Positions 40,463-50,400 of a stretch of 64,000 nucleotides of DNA are shown in pieces. This DNA comes from CAZSHG01 sp964459995 (lineage in GTDB: Bacteria; UBP14; UBA6098). How positions within the stretch are numbered: the stretch's first letter is position 1; each line of letters begins with the position of its first letter. The notes under the pieces were generated by a model. That model was not told the DNA's origin, searched no databases, and saw only the letters and a program-made list of their open reading frames with translations. Made by a program: the position numbers and the translations under genes. The stretch is taken from NCBI GenBank assembly GCA_964459995.1, contig CAYWOR010000008.1, forward strand, positions 62,001 to 126,000, read 5' to 3'.

Positions 40463-43400
40463 TTAACGTGCTAAAATTACAGTGCCATTGCAAATAATCT
40501 TATTATCTTGTTTTATGATATATAGATATAATCCTTCTGGCGCAGATTTGCCCGTGTTATCCCGACCATCCCAACTTCGTTGAATTAAATCCTCTATGGC
40601 CGATATAGGGTTAATTTCACGGCGATAAATCTCCCTGTTACGGACATCGTAAATTACAAGCTCGCCAGATGATGTATACATATGAGGGAAATTGAATACA
40701 GCGATAGGGTTAACCTCGTCGCCGTCCGGAGTGAAAGGATTCGGGAAAACCAGACAAGCCACCTCAGGCTCTACAATAAAGCTATCTATGGCGATGCCGC
40801 AGTTGGGAGCGCAATAATCGGGAGAATCGCAGGCGCGAACCTCGACAACTATCGTATCGCCCGGATTGTAGAGATTGCCAGCCGTTTCGGGGTTATAGAT
40901 CAGCATCCAAATTCCATCGCCGATTTCACTTATTCCCGCGGGAGGGAAACCGATTGAATCGCCATCAACCCAAAACGAGACCGATTCGACATCGAGGCCG
41001 GAAGCAAGTTCCGTTATGCGCACATCGATTTCTGCGGCGAGATTCTGAATCCATCTGTTCAAGCCCATCTGTGGGTTAATAAACTCGATTGCAGGCGAAT
41101 CGTAATCGAGCCAAAAACTGAATTCGAGTGGATAATTGGCATAGTTCTGCCCAAGAACATCTTCCGCTCGAACAAGCCGCACATTCGCCTGATTTGTGCC
41201 GTGCCACCATCCGGAATCCGGTGCCCACACGAGGTAACTGCTGTCTGCATCCCAATATAGCTCTTCTTCAGCTGTTGTATGGATAGTGCCGTTTATTTCG
41301 AGCTGGAAAGACATCGGATTTATCGGCGCTTCAGCGGTTACATAAAGGATAATACTCTGATCAGGGCAAGCGCTGTAAGTGTTCGGCGAGGGATGTATTA
41401 ATATAGCTACAGGTTCTTCTGCTGAAACTACAAAGAACCAACAGGTGTGCGGTGTTCGGTTAGGCCCGCAGAACATGGTGTCTTCGACAGAGTCAGTCAT
41501 CCCCCAGAGACATACTTCGATAGTATCTCCGGGAAGAATAGTCCCCTCCAATCCGGAAAAGAAAATAGTATCGGGATCAACACCGTCGAAACGAAGAACG
41601 ACGTCATAACTCGTTATCGGATTGCCATTTATCGAGATCGATGTGTTTTCTGCGATCACACTCGACGGTTTGATATTCATAAAATCATCAGCCATCACCG
41701 CAAAGATGTTATTAAGATCAGAATAGGACACAAAGGCGCGGTGATTCGGAACGACTTCGATAGTATCCGGCGGACGGTCATCGATGATCATCGAGCATGG
41801 GGGAGTAGCGACTAAACAACCGAGGTCGTTCATAACATTTTCGAGCCAGAAAACAACCGTATCGCCATGGCCATAAAGCGGATTCGGCATATAGAAAAGC
41901 CCGCCGAAGAACTCATTCCCTTCATAAGTTAGACGAGCATCGTCCAGAGCAATATCCTCCGGTGCTTGAAAACGCGATTCAATGTGAAGCCTGAACGCTG
42001 TAGTGTCTATTTGATAGCTCGTGCTCGAGATGCTGTCACCGGAGACATTATATATGATGTCCTGTCCCGTAGCAGTCCAAACGATTCCGGTGGTGTCGCT
42101 TGGGCCGCAGGATATTACCCTTCCGCAGAAGGCCGGCCTGACAATATCCGCAACTGGGCGATTACTGCAAAAAGGTGTCCAGAGAGTTTTCTCGATACGA
42201 TGGTTATTCACCACAAGCGAATTAACGCAAGTTAGATGTATCCAGAAATTAAGTTCGAGTGAATCGCAATCGGGATTGATTTCGAGCCTATAGGTGATTG
42301 TCGTGTCGGATTCGGGCAGAAGATCGCCAAGATAAGTGGTATCCTGGCCGCTAATATAGTTAAGGCAATCCGAATTCGTAATCCATTCGAGGATTCCCTT
42401 TGCCCCCCAAGCTACAGTTTCGCAAGTGGGGTTCCAATAAGTAACATCGAAGGTCAGCTCGCCGATAGTGTCGCATGCGGCACAGACAATCGGTTGTCCG
42501 CGAAGCTGAGGGCCGGGGATAATCTCGAGTCCGCATCGAATAACCCTCTGCGCGCGCCAAATATTGTCTATCTTCCAGTGCTGATTCGATACAGCTTCTG
42601 TATCGAGTCGAAGGTTATCGTCGATGTTAGTGTAATAGTATGACCCCGTATTCCAAACCCTTCTGACAGGATTCCAATTATAATCGTCACCGTAAATGTA
42701 AACACCCTTTGTTCCAGATGAACTTCCCTGATATGTGCTCACAGCGAATTCCGCGTGGCAGTCGTTATCCATATCAGCGATTGCAACAAAACGATTCGGG
42801 TCCGGATTCGGGCTGGCAGTGAAATCGTCGAACTCGGTCCAGAAAACCCCCGAAGAACCGTCGAAGACAATAAACTCGCCAGCCATATTGTAACTGCAAA
42901 GGTCGATAATCCCGTCGCAATTCAAATCCGCGCCGGACATAGAAATAATCTCGCCTTCATTGAAGAAAGGTGTCTGCCAGACAACAGAACCGTCCCTTCT
43001 AACAACTGTAACACGACAGTAGATAGTGGAAGTCGGGCTTGCCGGGTTTCGCACATGATTGACCGCGAAAGCAATTTCCGGCCCCGGCGATGAGAGATCG
43101 AAATCTCCGATTACGGGACATTCGTAATGAGTATAAAGTGTCGAGTTGGAAATCTCGATATAGAGTGTGTCCACCCGACTACCGTCGAAGGAATATACAA
43201 GCAAATGATAGGGATAAGTCGGAGAAGTGCCGACATATCCGCATACTATCTCGGCGTTGCCGTCGAGGGTGATATCGGCAACCCCCGGAATACCCCCGGG
43301 AGCGCGCCAAAGTTCCCTTCCAATGTTGTCCCATACACATATCTCGACATCGCCCACCGAGCCGTTGGTGAGAGCGCAGATAAGCTCATTCCTGCCGTTG

Positions 43401-44014
43401 TTGTATATATCCTCGCAAATCATCGAGCCGAATGCTCTCTTATTAAGCGGTATTCTGAACTGCTCCGCGTTGGTTAGAGCATCGAGCACAACAATATTGT
43501 AATTTGTCGAAGTATAATTCTGTTGTGTAATAACTTCGATTCTGCCGTCGCCGGTGTAATCAGCGAGAACAAGCTCATGTCCGCATGTTCCGGTGTAGAA
43601 AGTGCCCATTAGGTCGATTTGCCATTTCACATCGCCCGTGGGGCCATCGAGGCAGATGGTTCCCATTCCGCCCGGAGAATCGAAATAGACATTAAGATAA
43701 ATTTCAGCTATACCGTTGCCGTCAACATCGGCCAAAAATGGTGTCCAACAGGCTCTGCCGTATCTTCTATCCCACAAAGTGGTTATTGTGCTGTCTGCAT
43801 TGATCCTGATTGCTCGAACACGTCCATCGCTGGTCGAGGTTGTCCGCGAGGCAATGACTATTTCCGGCCAACCGTCGCCATCAATATCACCGACAACGGG
43901 CGAAAAGGGAATGGTCGTTGTCCCAAAATCAATGAAATGCTCCACAGCACCGGCACCAAATACAACTACCGGTAAAAGAAAAGTGATGATAGTGAACACT
44001 TTTTTAATTGACAT
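40463..44014 (-). CDS. FG-GAP/VCBS-repeat surface protein with type-B-like C-terminal domain
   Basis: The 1183-residue protein has a signal peptide (IITFLLPVVVFGAGA). Residues 25-430 contain beta-propeller units of the FG-GAP/VCBS kind (VVGDIDGDGWPEIVIAS, LADVDGNGIAEIYLN, VLADYTGDGRIEVIT, IADMDNDCHAEFAVS). Ig-like domains resembling those of the 47452 gene follow (PDYCAPNCGIAIDSF). The last 100 residues carry CLVFPNPFTPDGDEVN, FPHMYTSSGELVIYDVRN, SWDGRDNTGKSAPEGLYLY and CNGTVILAR, a gliding-motility-type domain like the T9SS type B signal. GGGG lies 5 bases before the ATG. It is the third gene of the operon, between close neighbours (27 and 35 bases). The function is unknown. Confidence 0.9.
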   Translation of the reverse strand: MSIKKVFTIITFLLPVVVFGAGAVEHFIDFGTTTIPFSPVVGDIDGDGWPEIVIASRTTSTSDGRVRAIRINADSTITTLWDRRYGRACWTPFLADVDGNGIAEIYLNVYFDSPGGMGTICLDGPTGDVKWQIDLMGTFYTGTCGHELVLADYTGDGRIEVITQQNYTSTNYNIVVLDALTNAEQFRIPLNKRAFGSMICEDIYNNGRNELICALTNGSVGDVEICVWDNIGRELWRAPGGIPGVADITLDGNAEIVCGYVGTSPTYPYHLLVYSFDGSRVDTLYIEISNSTLYTHYECPVIGDFDLSSPGPEIAFAVNHVRNPASPTSTIYCRVTVVRRDGSVVWQTPFFNEGEIISMSGADLNCDGIIDLCSYNMAGEFIVFDGSSGVFWTEFDDFTASPNPDPNRFVAIADMDNDCHAEFAVSTYQGSSSGTKGVYIYGDDYNWNPVRRVWNTGSYYYTNIDDNLRLDTEAVSNQHWKIDNIWRAQRVIRCGLEIIPGPQLRGQPIVCAACDTIGELTFDVTYWNPTCETVAWGAKGILEWITNSDCLNYISGQDTTYLGDLLPESDTTITYRLEINPDCDSLELNFWIHLTCVNSLVVNNHRIEKTLWTPFCSNRPVADIVRPAFCGRVISCGPSDTTGIVWTATGQDIIYNVSGDSISSTSYQIDTTAFRLHIESRFQAPEDIALDDARLTYEGNEFFGGLFYMPNPLYGHGDTVVFWLENVMNDLGCLVATPPCSMIIDDRPPDTIEVVPNHRAFVSYSDLNNIFAVMADDFMNIKPSSVIAENTSISINGNPITSYDVVLRFDGVDPDTIFFSGLEGTILPGDTIEVCLWGMTDSVEDTMFCGPNRTPHTCWFFVVSAEEPVAILIHPSPNTYSACPDQSIILYVTAEAPINPMSFQLEINGTIHTTAEEELYWDADSSYLVWAPDSGWWHGTNQANVRLVRAEDVLGQNYANYPLEFSFWLDYDSPAIEFINPQMGLNRWIQNLAAEIDVRITELASGLDVESVSFWVDGDSIGFPPAGISEIGDGIWMLIYNPETAGNLYNPGDTIVVEVRACDSPDYCAPNCGIAIDSFIVEPEVACLVFPNPFTPDGDEVNPIAVFNFPHMYTSSGELVIYDVRNREIYRREINPISAIEDLIQRSWDGRDNTGKSAPEGLYLYIIKQDNKIICNGTVILAR

Positions 44015-44041
44015 AAAAACCCCATATAATTTCGAAAAACT

Positions 44042-47000
44042 CTAACGGACTAAAACTATTGTGCCATTGCAGAGAATTCTCCCCCCGCCTTCGATTAAGT
44101 AAATATAAAGTCCGGGTTTGGCGGGATTGCCGTGATTGTCGTGTCCGTCCCAAAGCCTGTCGAATTGCTCTATCTCTTTATCGTATATCAAGATATTATT
44201 GATGCTGAATATCTTCAGGTGAGCCTTTTGGATATACCGATGAGGATAATCAAAAAGGAGCACATCATTTATTTCATCGCCATTTGGTGAAAATGGATTC
44301 GGGAATGCCGCGCAACCAGTTTGAGGCTCCATATGGAAATCCCAAATATATGTCGTGCAATTCGGTTCGCATAAATCCGGGGAGTCGCAAATATATATCT
44401 CAATCTCGAAAGTATCCCCCCAAGTCGGAATCAAACCGAAATTTGCGGGGGAGAGGCTAATCGAAGCAAAGGAATCATTGCCTGTCCAGGAAAGTTCACT
44501 AAGGTCAAAATGCCTGCCCATGAAGAGCAAATCGATACTGGCGGCTTCCAAACCGGCTGGAAAATCAAACATAGCGGCTTCGATTCGGATATCGGTTCCG
44601 GTAATAAGCTGATCGGGTAGCGGCGAGATAGGAGTGAGTGCCGGCGGAAATAGATCGACAACAAAACTCGATCGAAGTGTATCGACATTCGCAGTTCCGT
44701 GGGTGTTGTAAAATACTTCCAATGCAAATGAGACAATGCCGCCGTGCTCCCAAGGTGAAGAAGGTGTGAAAACCAGCTCGCCGTTATCGATGAACAGCTC
44801 CGGATCGACGCCCGAAATGTAGCGTATAGCGTTAACAACAATTTCCACGCCGTTTGGGCTTACTTCATTTGAGTCGAACAAGGCTATCACAATTTCCTGA
44901 TGACTACAAGCCGAAACCTCGCCAAATTGAGGCGTTATAAGTTCAGCCCATGGCACAGAAAAATCTATCGTTATTGGGAAGCAAGTTGTGTCGATGTTTG
45001 GTTCGCAATAATCGGGCATGTCGCCGGCTACAACGCAGAATTGCCCGCAATCGAGCCATGTCATCCCCGAACCGGTCAACTCGGGATCGAATATCAGATC
45101 GAAACCGTCCCACAAAACCGCCGGATGCGAAACATCATATGCAGAGCCACAGAACAACACCTTCACAGTTGCAGGATTGATATCGAGAAGGGCATCTGCA
45201 ATCGAGACTGTAACAGCCGCAGAAATTTGATTGAAGAATACACCGTCCGAAGGATTAACCAGAATAACTTCCGGCGGGGTCTGATCGCTAAGGAAACTCC
45301 AATACAAAGGATATACGAGATTACATCCGAGAATATTAAAGCAAGTGTCCAAAGTTAGGCTATGCCAGCCCTCAGTCCATAATTGGGAAGGCAATGGCTG
45401 TGCAATAACAACGCCGTCATCGGTATCGACCGACATATTCCCCTCTTCGACAGCAAAACGAGTCGTGCCGTCGGCCCATATAACCACGCCGTCAGCATCG
45501 ATAAGCGCTTCTCCGCCGGTGTTAATGACAAGAGGCTGGTCTGGACAGCTCGAACTTCTGCCGTTCAACGGCATCACCAACTCGGCGAAAGGTGTATGTA
45601 ATCCCGGCACCTCGACGCAAAAAGTATGAAGAAAAGGTCCCACAGGATATTGATGTGTCGAAAGCCGGAAATCGTCAATAAAAAGGCCTTGGCCATGATT
45701 CGTTGCATCGGATGCGAAAACAAAACGGAATCGGACATTATCTCCCGACGAAAGGATGCCCATATCGATAAGGTCTTGCGAAACAACCTCAATCCATCGG
45801 CCATCTGTTGGCTTACAGTAAGCCATCTTGTTTGAGATTGCAGTCATGGACCATTCGTCGATATAAGCGTCGTAACGCGGCAATAGGATTCCAACACCGA
45901 ATTGATCTAATTGAATCCATGAACCGCCATCGATCTGATATTCGACAAGAAAGCCATCCTCGCCGTCGTCAGACCAAAGCGGCTCGTAGTGAACGTCTAA
46001 CCAATACCAAAAGGCGATATAAGCCTCTGTCCAACCGTCGATAGTGAAACTCTGGCTTGTAAGATATGCAAGTTCAGACGCGCCATAGTTCAGTTCCGTC
46101 CCGGAAGATGGAATCCCCGAAACCCCCAGGCCGGAAATAGCCGCACTTGGGCCGCCCGGCCTTCGAACATCGCAATAATCGAGTCCGCCGGAGCCTACAA
46201 AGAGCCTATCATCCCCCTCAAAATCGTCGATGAAACCGATAAGCGAGTCCGCGCTTGTGAGGAGAACTTCCCAGCATATTGAAGAGTCATACAGAGGCGG
46301 TTCAACGATGGATAATTGCCATTGTGAGATGATCGTCTCTTCGGGAAGAATTGTCCCGAGTGTTACGAGATCGAAACCTGTTACAATCGACATGCTCGAT
46401 GGCAAATCAACCAGCAGAACGACATCCGAAGCCGCCTCGCCGCCGGAATTCGTAACAGTAAATTCAAAATAGAATGGATTCGGTTCAAGAGCGCAATCGA
46501 CAACATCGAGATATTCCGGATGATCTCCAGACCTGAAAAGATGAGGTTCCTCGATTCCACCACTGATATAAAAATCGTCGATTAGCCATCCGCGAAAACC
46601 GTTATAAAGCATATCACGCGTGTCGAACTCGAAGCGGATCATGATATCGTGTCCCCACCACTCGGGATCGAGGAAATAGGTCCATTTAATCCAAATCCCC
46701 GGTTCAAGCCATCCTCCTGAGGAATAGCCCTCATATTCGTCCCAACCCGGAAGCCTCGAAAAAGGGGGATTTAGCCAGTTAATAGTGTTCCAGGACCCCC
46801 CGCCGTCCGAAGAGGCCTTGATATACATCATATCGAAGGAATTGATGTCGATACACTCGACTTCCCACCAAGTCCAGAAGCTGAAAGTAATCGAGGGCAG
46901 GGCGGCGGTCTCGAAAAGCGGGCTTGTAAGAGTTCCACTATGTGCTGAAATAGAAGTTCCCCCAGAATAGGGGTCTCCGGGGGCGAAGGGATGTCCGATG

Positions 47001-47395
47001 AATGTCCCGTTCTCGGGATTGCCATACCACCAGCAGTTTCTTCCCGATTTCGCCATAGGAAGATATGCCGGCGCAGGATCCCCAAGCACTACCATCGAGC
47101 CATAGATACTTGGATCGACTACGACCATCTCCGGATCGGTCATATACTGCCAGCTACAAAGAGATGTTGTCGCGGAGCGAGCCCAACCGTCTGTTCCGCT
47201 CTCAAAATCATTGAAATAGGGGACAGCGACCGACATCGGCCTTTCAAGTGGCAAGGGTAGGACGAGGACCTCGGAGGACAGGGGCTTGTGTCGCGTATTC
47301 TCCATCCGCTCATCGCGCGAAATAGGGGATGTTGAAGCGAGAATAGAGAAACTGACCAAACATATGAATAATATTAGCACAAAAGCCTTACTCAC
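44042..47395 (-). CDS. Surface protein with MAM-like and Ig-like domains and type-B-like C-terminal domain
   Basis: The 1117-residue product starts at a GTG (GAGG 8 bases upstream) with a signal peptide (FVLILFICLVSFSILA). Two regions (about 60-290 and 430-600) look like MAM or immune-inhibitor-A-type jelly rolls, with YFNDFESGTDGWA, SFWTWWEVECID, WLIDDFYISGG and then FWYWLDV, LFIDDFRLS. Two to three Ig-like units of the 47452 type follow (SACSHQEIVIALFD, DSPDLCEPNC). The end carries CAAFPNPFSPNGDEIN, YPHRYIQKAHLKIFSIN, DRLWDGHDNHGNPAKPGLYIY and CNGTIVLVR. A terminator-like hairpin lies between this gene and the upstream 2719-residue gene, so its expression may be set by read-through. The role is unknown. 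Confidence 0.9.
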   Translation of the reverse strand: MSKAFVLILFICLVSFSILASTSPISRDERMENTRHKPLSSEVLVLPLPLERPMSVAVPYFNDFESGTDGWARSATTSLCSWQYMTDPEMVVVDPSIYGSMVVLGDPAPAYLPMAKSGRNCWWYGNPENGTFIGHPFAPGDPYSGGTSISAHSGTLTSPLFETAALPSITFSFWTWWEVECIDINSFDMMYIKASSDGGGSWNTINWLNPPFSRLPGWDEYEGYSSGGWLEPGIWIKWTYFLDPEWWGHDIMIRFEFDTRDMLYNGFRGWLIDDFYISGGIEEPHLFRSGDHPEYLDVVDCALEPNPFYFEFTVTNSGGEAASDVVLLVDLPSSMSIVTGFDLVTLGTILPEETIISQWQLSIVEPPLYDSSICWEVLLTSADSLIGFIDDFEGDDRLFVGSGGLDYCDVRRPGGPSAAISGLGVSGIPSSGTELNYGASELAYLTSQSFTIDGWTEAYIAFWYWLDVHYEPLWSDDGEDGFLVEYQIDGGSWIQLDQFGVGILLPRYDAYIDEWSMTAISNKMAYCKPTDGRWIEVVSQDLIDMGILSSGDNVRFRFVFASDATNHGQGLFIDDFRLSTHQYPVGPFLHTFCVEVPGLHTPFAELVMPLNGRSSSCPDQPLVINTGGEALIDADGVVIWADGTTRFAVEEGNMSVDTDDGVVIAQPLPSQLWTEGWHSLTLDTCFNILGCNLVYPLYWSFLSDQTPPEVILVNPSDGVFFNQISAAVTVSIADALLDINPATVKVLFCGSAYDVSHPAVLWDGFDLIFDPELTGSGMTWLDCGQFCVVAGDMPDYCEPNIDTTCFPITIDFSVPWAELITPQFGEVSACSHQEIVIALFDSNEVSPNGVEIVVNAIRYISGVDPELFIDNGELVFTPSSPWEHGGIVSFALEVFYNTHGTANVDTLRSSFVVDLFPPALTPISPLPDQLITGTDIRIEAAMFDFPAGLEAASIDLLFMGRHFDLSELSWTGNDSFASISLSPANFGLIPTWGDTFEIEIYICDSPDLCEPNCTTYIWDFHMEPQTGCAAFPNPFSPNGDEINDVLLFDYPHRYIQKAHLKIFSINNILIYDKEIEQFDRLWDGHDNHGNPAKPGLYIYLIEGGGRILCNGTIVLVR

Positions 47396-47408
47396 GATAA
47401 CCTCGATG

Positions 47409-47443
47409 AAAAAAAGGGCGCGGCATTTTGAGATACCGCGCCC
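47409..47443 (-). terminator. Intra-operon terminator after the 2719-residue protein gene
   Basis: On the minus strand an 8-bp all-GC stem (47436-47443 with 47416-47423, 12-base loop) is followed by seven T. It begins 8 bases after the stop codon, and the next gene starts only 14 bases beyond it, with no room for a promoter. It therefore probably acts as a partial terminator. Confidence 0.82.
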
Positions 47444-47451
47444 CTTTAGAT

Positions 47452-50400
47452 TTATCGCGCAAGAACGACGGTTCCGTTACAAACGACCTCGCCGCCCTTG
47501 ATGATAAGGTAAATATATAACCCATCCGGAAGAAGATTACCCTTGGAATCTTTGCCATTCCAGGAGCGTGGTCCGTATTCGACGATATCCCTATCGACCA
47601 TGTCAATATCTGCTCGATAAACCTCGATATTGCGGACGGTGTAAATAACCAACTCCGCCTTCTCGCTGAACATGAATGGATAGTTAAATACTGCGATATC
47701 GTTGATGCCGGGACTTCCACCGGGAGTGAATGGATTCGGGAAAACGAGACATTCGACATCCGGTTCGATCAGGAAATGCATCGAATCGGCGTATTCATTC
47801 GGTGCGCAAGTGTCCGGCGTATCATGCAGATAGACATTAACATAGACCGAATCGCCGCTTGTGAACTCGATACCGTGAATATTCGGATAATATGTAACAT
47901 TCACTGCACGAATCTCACCACGGGGCCCTGTATTAACAACATTCCAATCGACTTGAGTGTAATTGTAGATGTGTGTATTGCCATGTTCTCTAATCACAAG
48001 CTCGAAGCTCGATTGTTCGATGCCGCTTCCGTTGTCGCTCAACGAGAAACTTATCGGTTGTTGCCTGTTGCGGGTCATATAGGCCACGGGTTCCGTGAAT
48101 GAGATAGCCGGTGACTGAAGATCCATTATAAAGGACCAGCTTAGCGGCGTTTCCAACTCGTTTCCGAGAATATCGTCAGCTTCGGTAAGTTCCACAAGGA
48201 CAACCTGACCGTTGATGAAATTCGGGTCCGGATCGAAGAACAACAGCGAATCCGTCGGATAATAGGTCAACTGCGGATCGTCGGTTGTGTATTCGACTCC
48301 ATCGACCCAAAGCCGAATTGTCGATTCGTTAACGCCGTCTTCGTCCCAAAGGAGAATTTCGATGCCCTGCGGATCGCAGGAGCAATACCACCATGGCTGA
48401 GGATTGATAAGTTCAGCCTCCGGACCTCCCGGTGCAACGAGGAAAGTCCATGTATAAGTTGTCTCGTTCGGATCGCATACGGTTGGCATATCCTCGCCCC
48501 ATATCTCGACAGTAACCCAATCGCCGCCAGTCCATATCAATCCGCAATCCGAGGCCGCCATCGTAACATGACCGGTTAACGGATCGTAGTTTACACATGG
48601 CGCATCATTTAGTCCGAAGACGTTTATTCCGTCGATAGTAATTCTGAACGAAGATGTATCCAGTCCGGATATTGTGTCCCAAACAGAGAACTCGATAATC
48701 GGTCTTCTGGTGTGAACAGTCGAGCCGTCCAAGGGCAACATCCCCCATGCGGCATAAACCGACAGATCCATGAAGAAGTCCCAGCAATGCGGATTCGTTA
48801 GTTGGTTTCCAATGGGATCGGCGGCGCTATCGATACAAACTCTTATCGTTTCAGCATCAGCGAAGAGGACAAGAGGATCGATGCGCAATGTCGGCTCTAT
48901 CCAAGTTACACCGGCATCTCCGATACGATAGATAGTAACCGGCGGCGGGCCGGAGGGACCACTGCGATAAACGCTAACCACTACCGTTGTGTCGTCGATA
49001 CCGTCCGGATCGACAATTGTAAGCTCGATGAACTCGGGATGGCATGCTGAAATTGCACTGTCTGCGGGATTAATCGAAGTTGCCACAGGACCGCCTGGAG
49101 CGATGAAGAATCTCCAGCAGGAATCCATTTCATTCGGGCCGCAGGTGTCCGGGCTGTCGAAAGCATAGATACATACATCGACAGTATCTCCGCCCCACCA
49201 TCTAAGGCCGATATCCGATGGGTCGAGAGTTATCTGTTCGGTTACAGGACTCCAATCGACACCTGCGGAAGCGATAGTATAATCGACGCCATCAACAGTT
49301 AAGATTACCGACGAAGGATTAAGTCCGCTCATGTCATCGTGAAGACCGACAATAATAAGCGGTTGGATTTCCGAAATCATACTACTCGGAACAGGGGAGA
49401 TGCCTGTGATATAAGGCGGTGAGAAGTCCATATAGAATGTTACTTCGTCACCCTCTTCCAATCCGTTAAACAGAGTATCCATCGCGGCAACTATGGCGAT
49501 ATAGACCGTTTCACCATCCACAAAGGCTGGGATCGGATTGTAAACCATGCCGCCGGTTACAGGATCGTAGGTCAGTTCGGTCGAATCCAGCGTAAAGACT
49601 ATGGTGTCATCCAGTCCCCAACTGCTTCTGGCGATAACCACACGGATTGAATCCTCGATAAGGGCGTCATCTTCGGTGTCCGTGAGGCGCATGTTGATTA
49701 CGAAAGGATCGCAGGCTACATAATAACCTTCGTTCGGGTTCAGAATCACACCGACAGGACCTCCCGGAACCACCTGGAAAGCGAGACATGTATCGAAGTA
49801 GTTCGGCTCACAGCCATCAGGAACGAGATAATCGTCCGCGAGATCGAAAAGCCTGACGCACCATTCTATAGTATCGCCGCCATACCACCTCATCGGGGGA
49901 ATCGCACTTGCCGGATTCAAAGTAATAGTGCCGAATAGGCCGGCTGGAGCCCAAGAGATACCCGGATCGCCCACGCGGAATTCCCTTCCGTCAACATCGA
50001 CAACGATGGAATCCGGATTAACTCCGGCAAGAGTATCGTGCACCTGAATTGTAAATATGGGCACAGTGGCGTGAATATCACCCTCCGGAAGCGCAGAGAG
50101 AACCTCCGGCGGAACTCGATCGACATAGAAGGTCCAATCGAGATAGCCGGTAGTATCCAGCGGGTTGCCGAGACTATCCTCCGCCGCGAGAAGGCGAACA
50201 TGGATAATATCAACCGGAGCGAAAGGCGGCACTGGGAAGTATTCGAGCACTTCGGTAGAGTGATTGTAGCTCATCCGGTCAGGATAATGGTAAACAACAC
50301 CGTTAACTTCGAGCTGTATAGTCGAATCAACGATGCCGTTATCATCCCAAAGATGAATGAGAACGTATTCCGGATCGCATGAAGATATGCTGTCCGGCCA

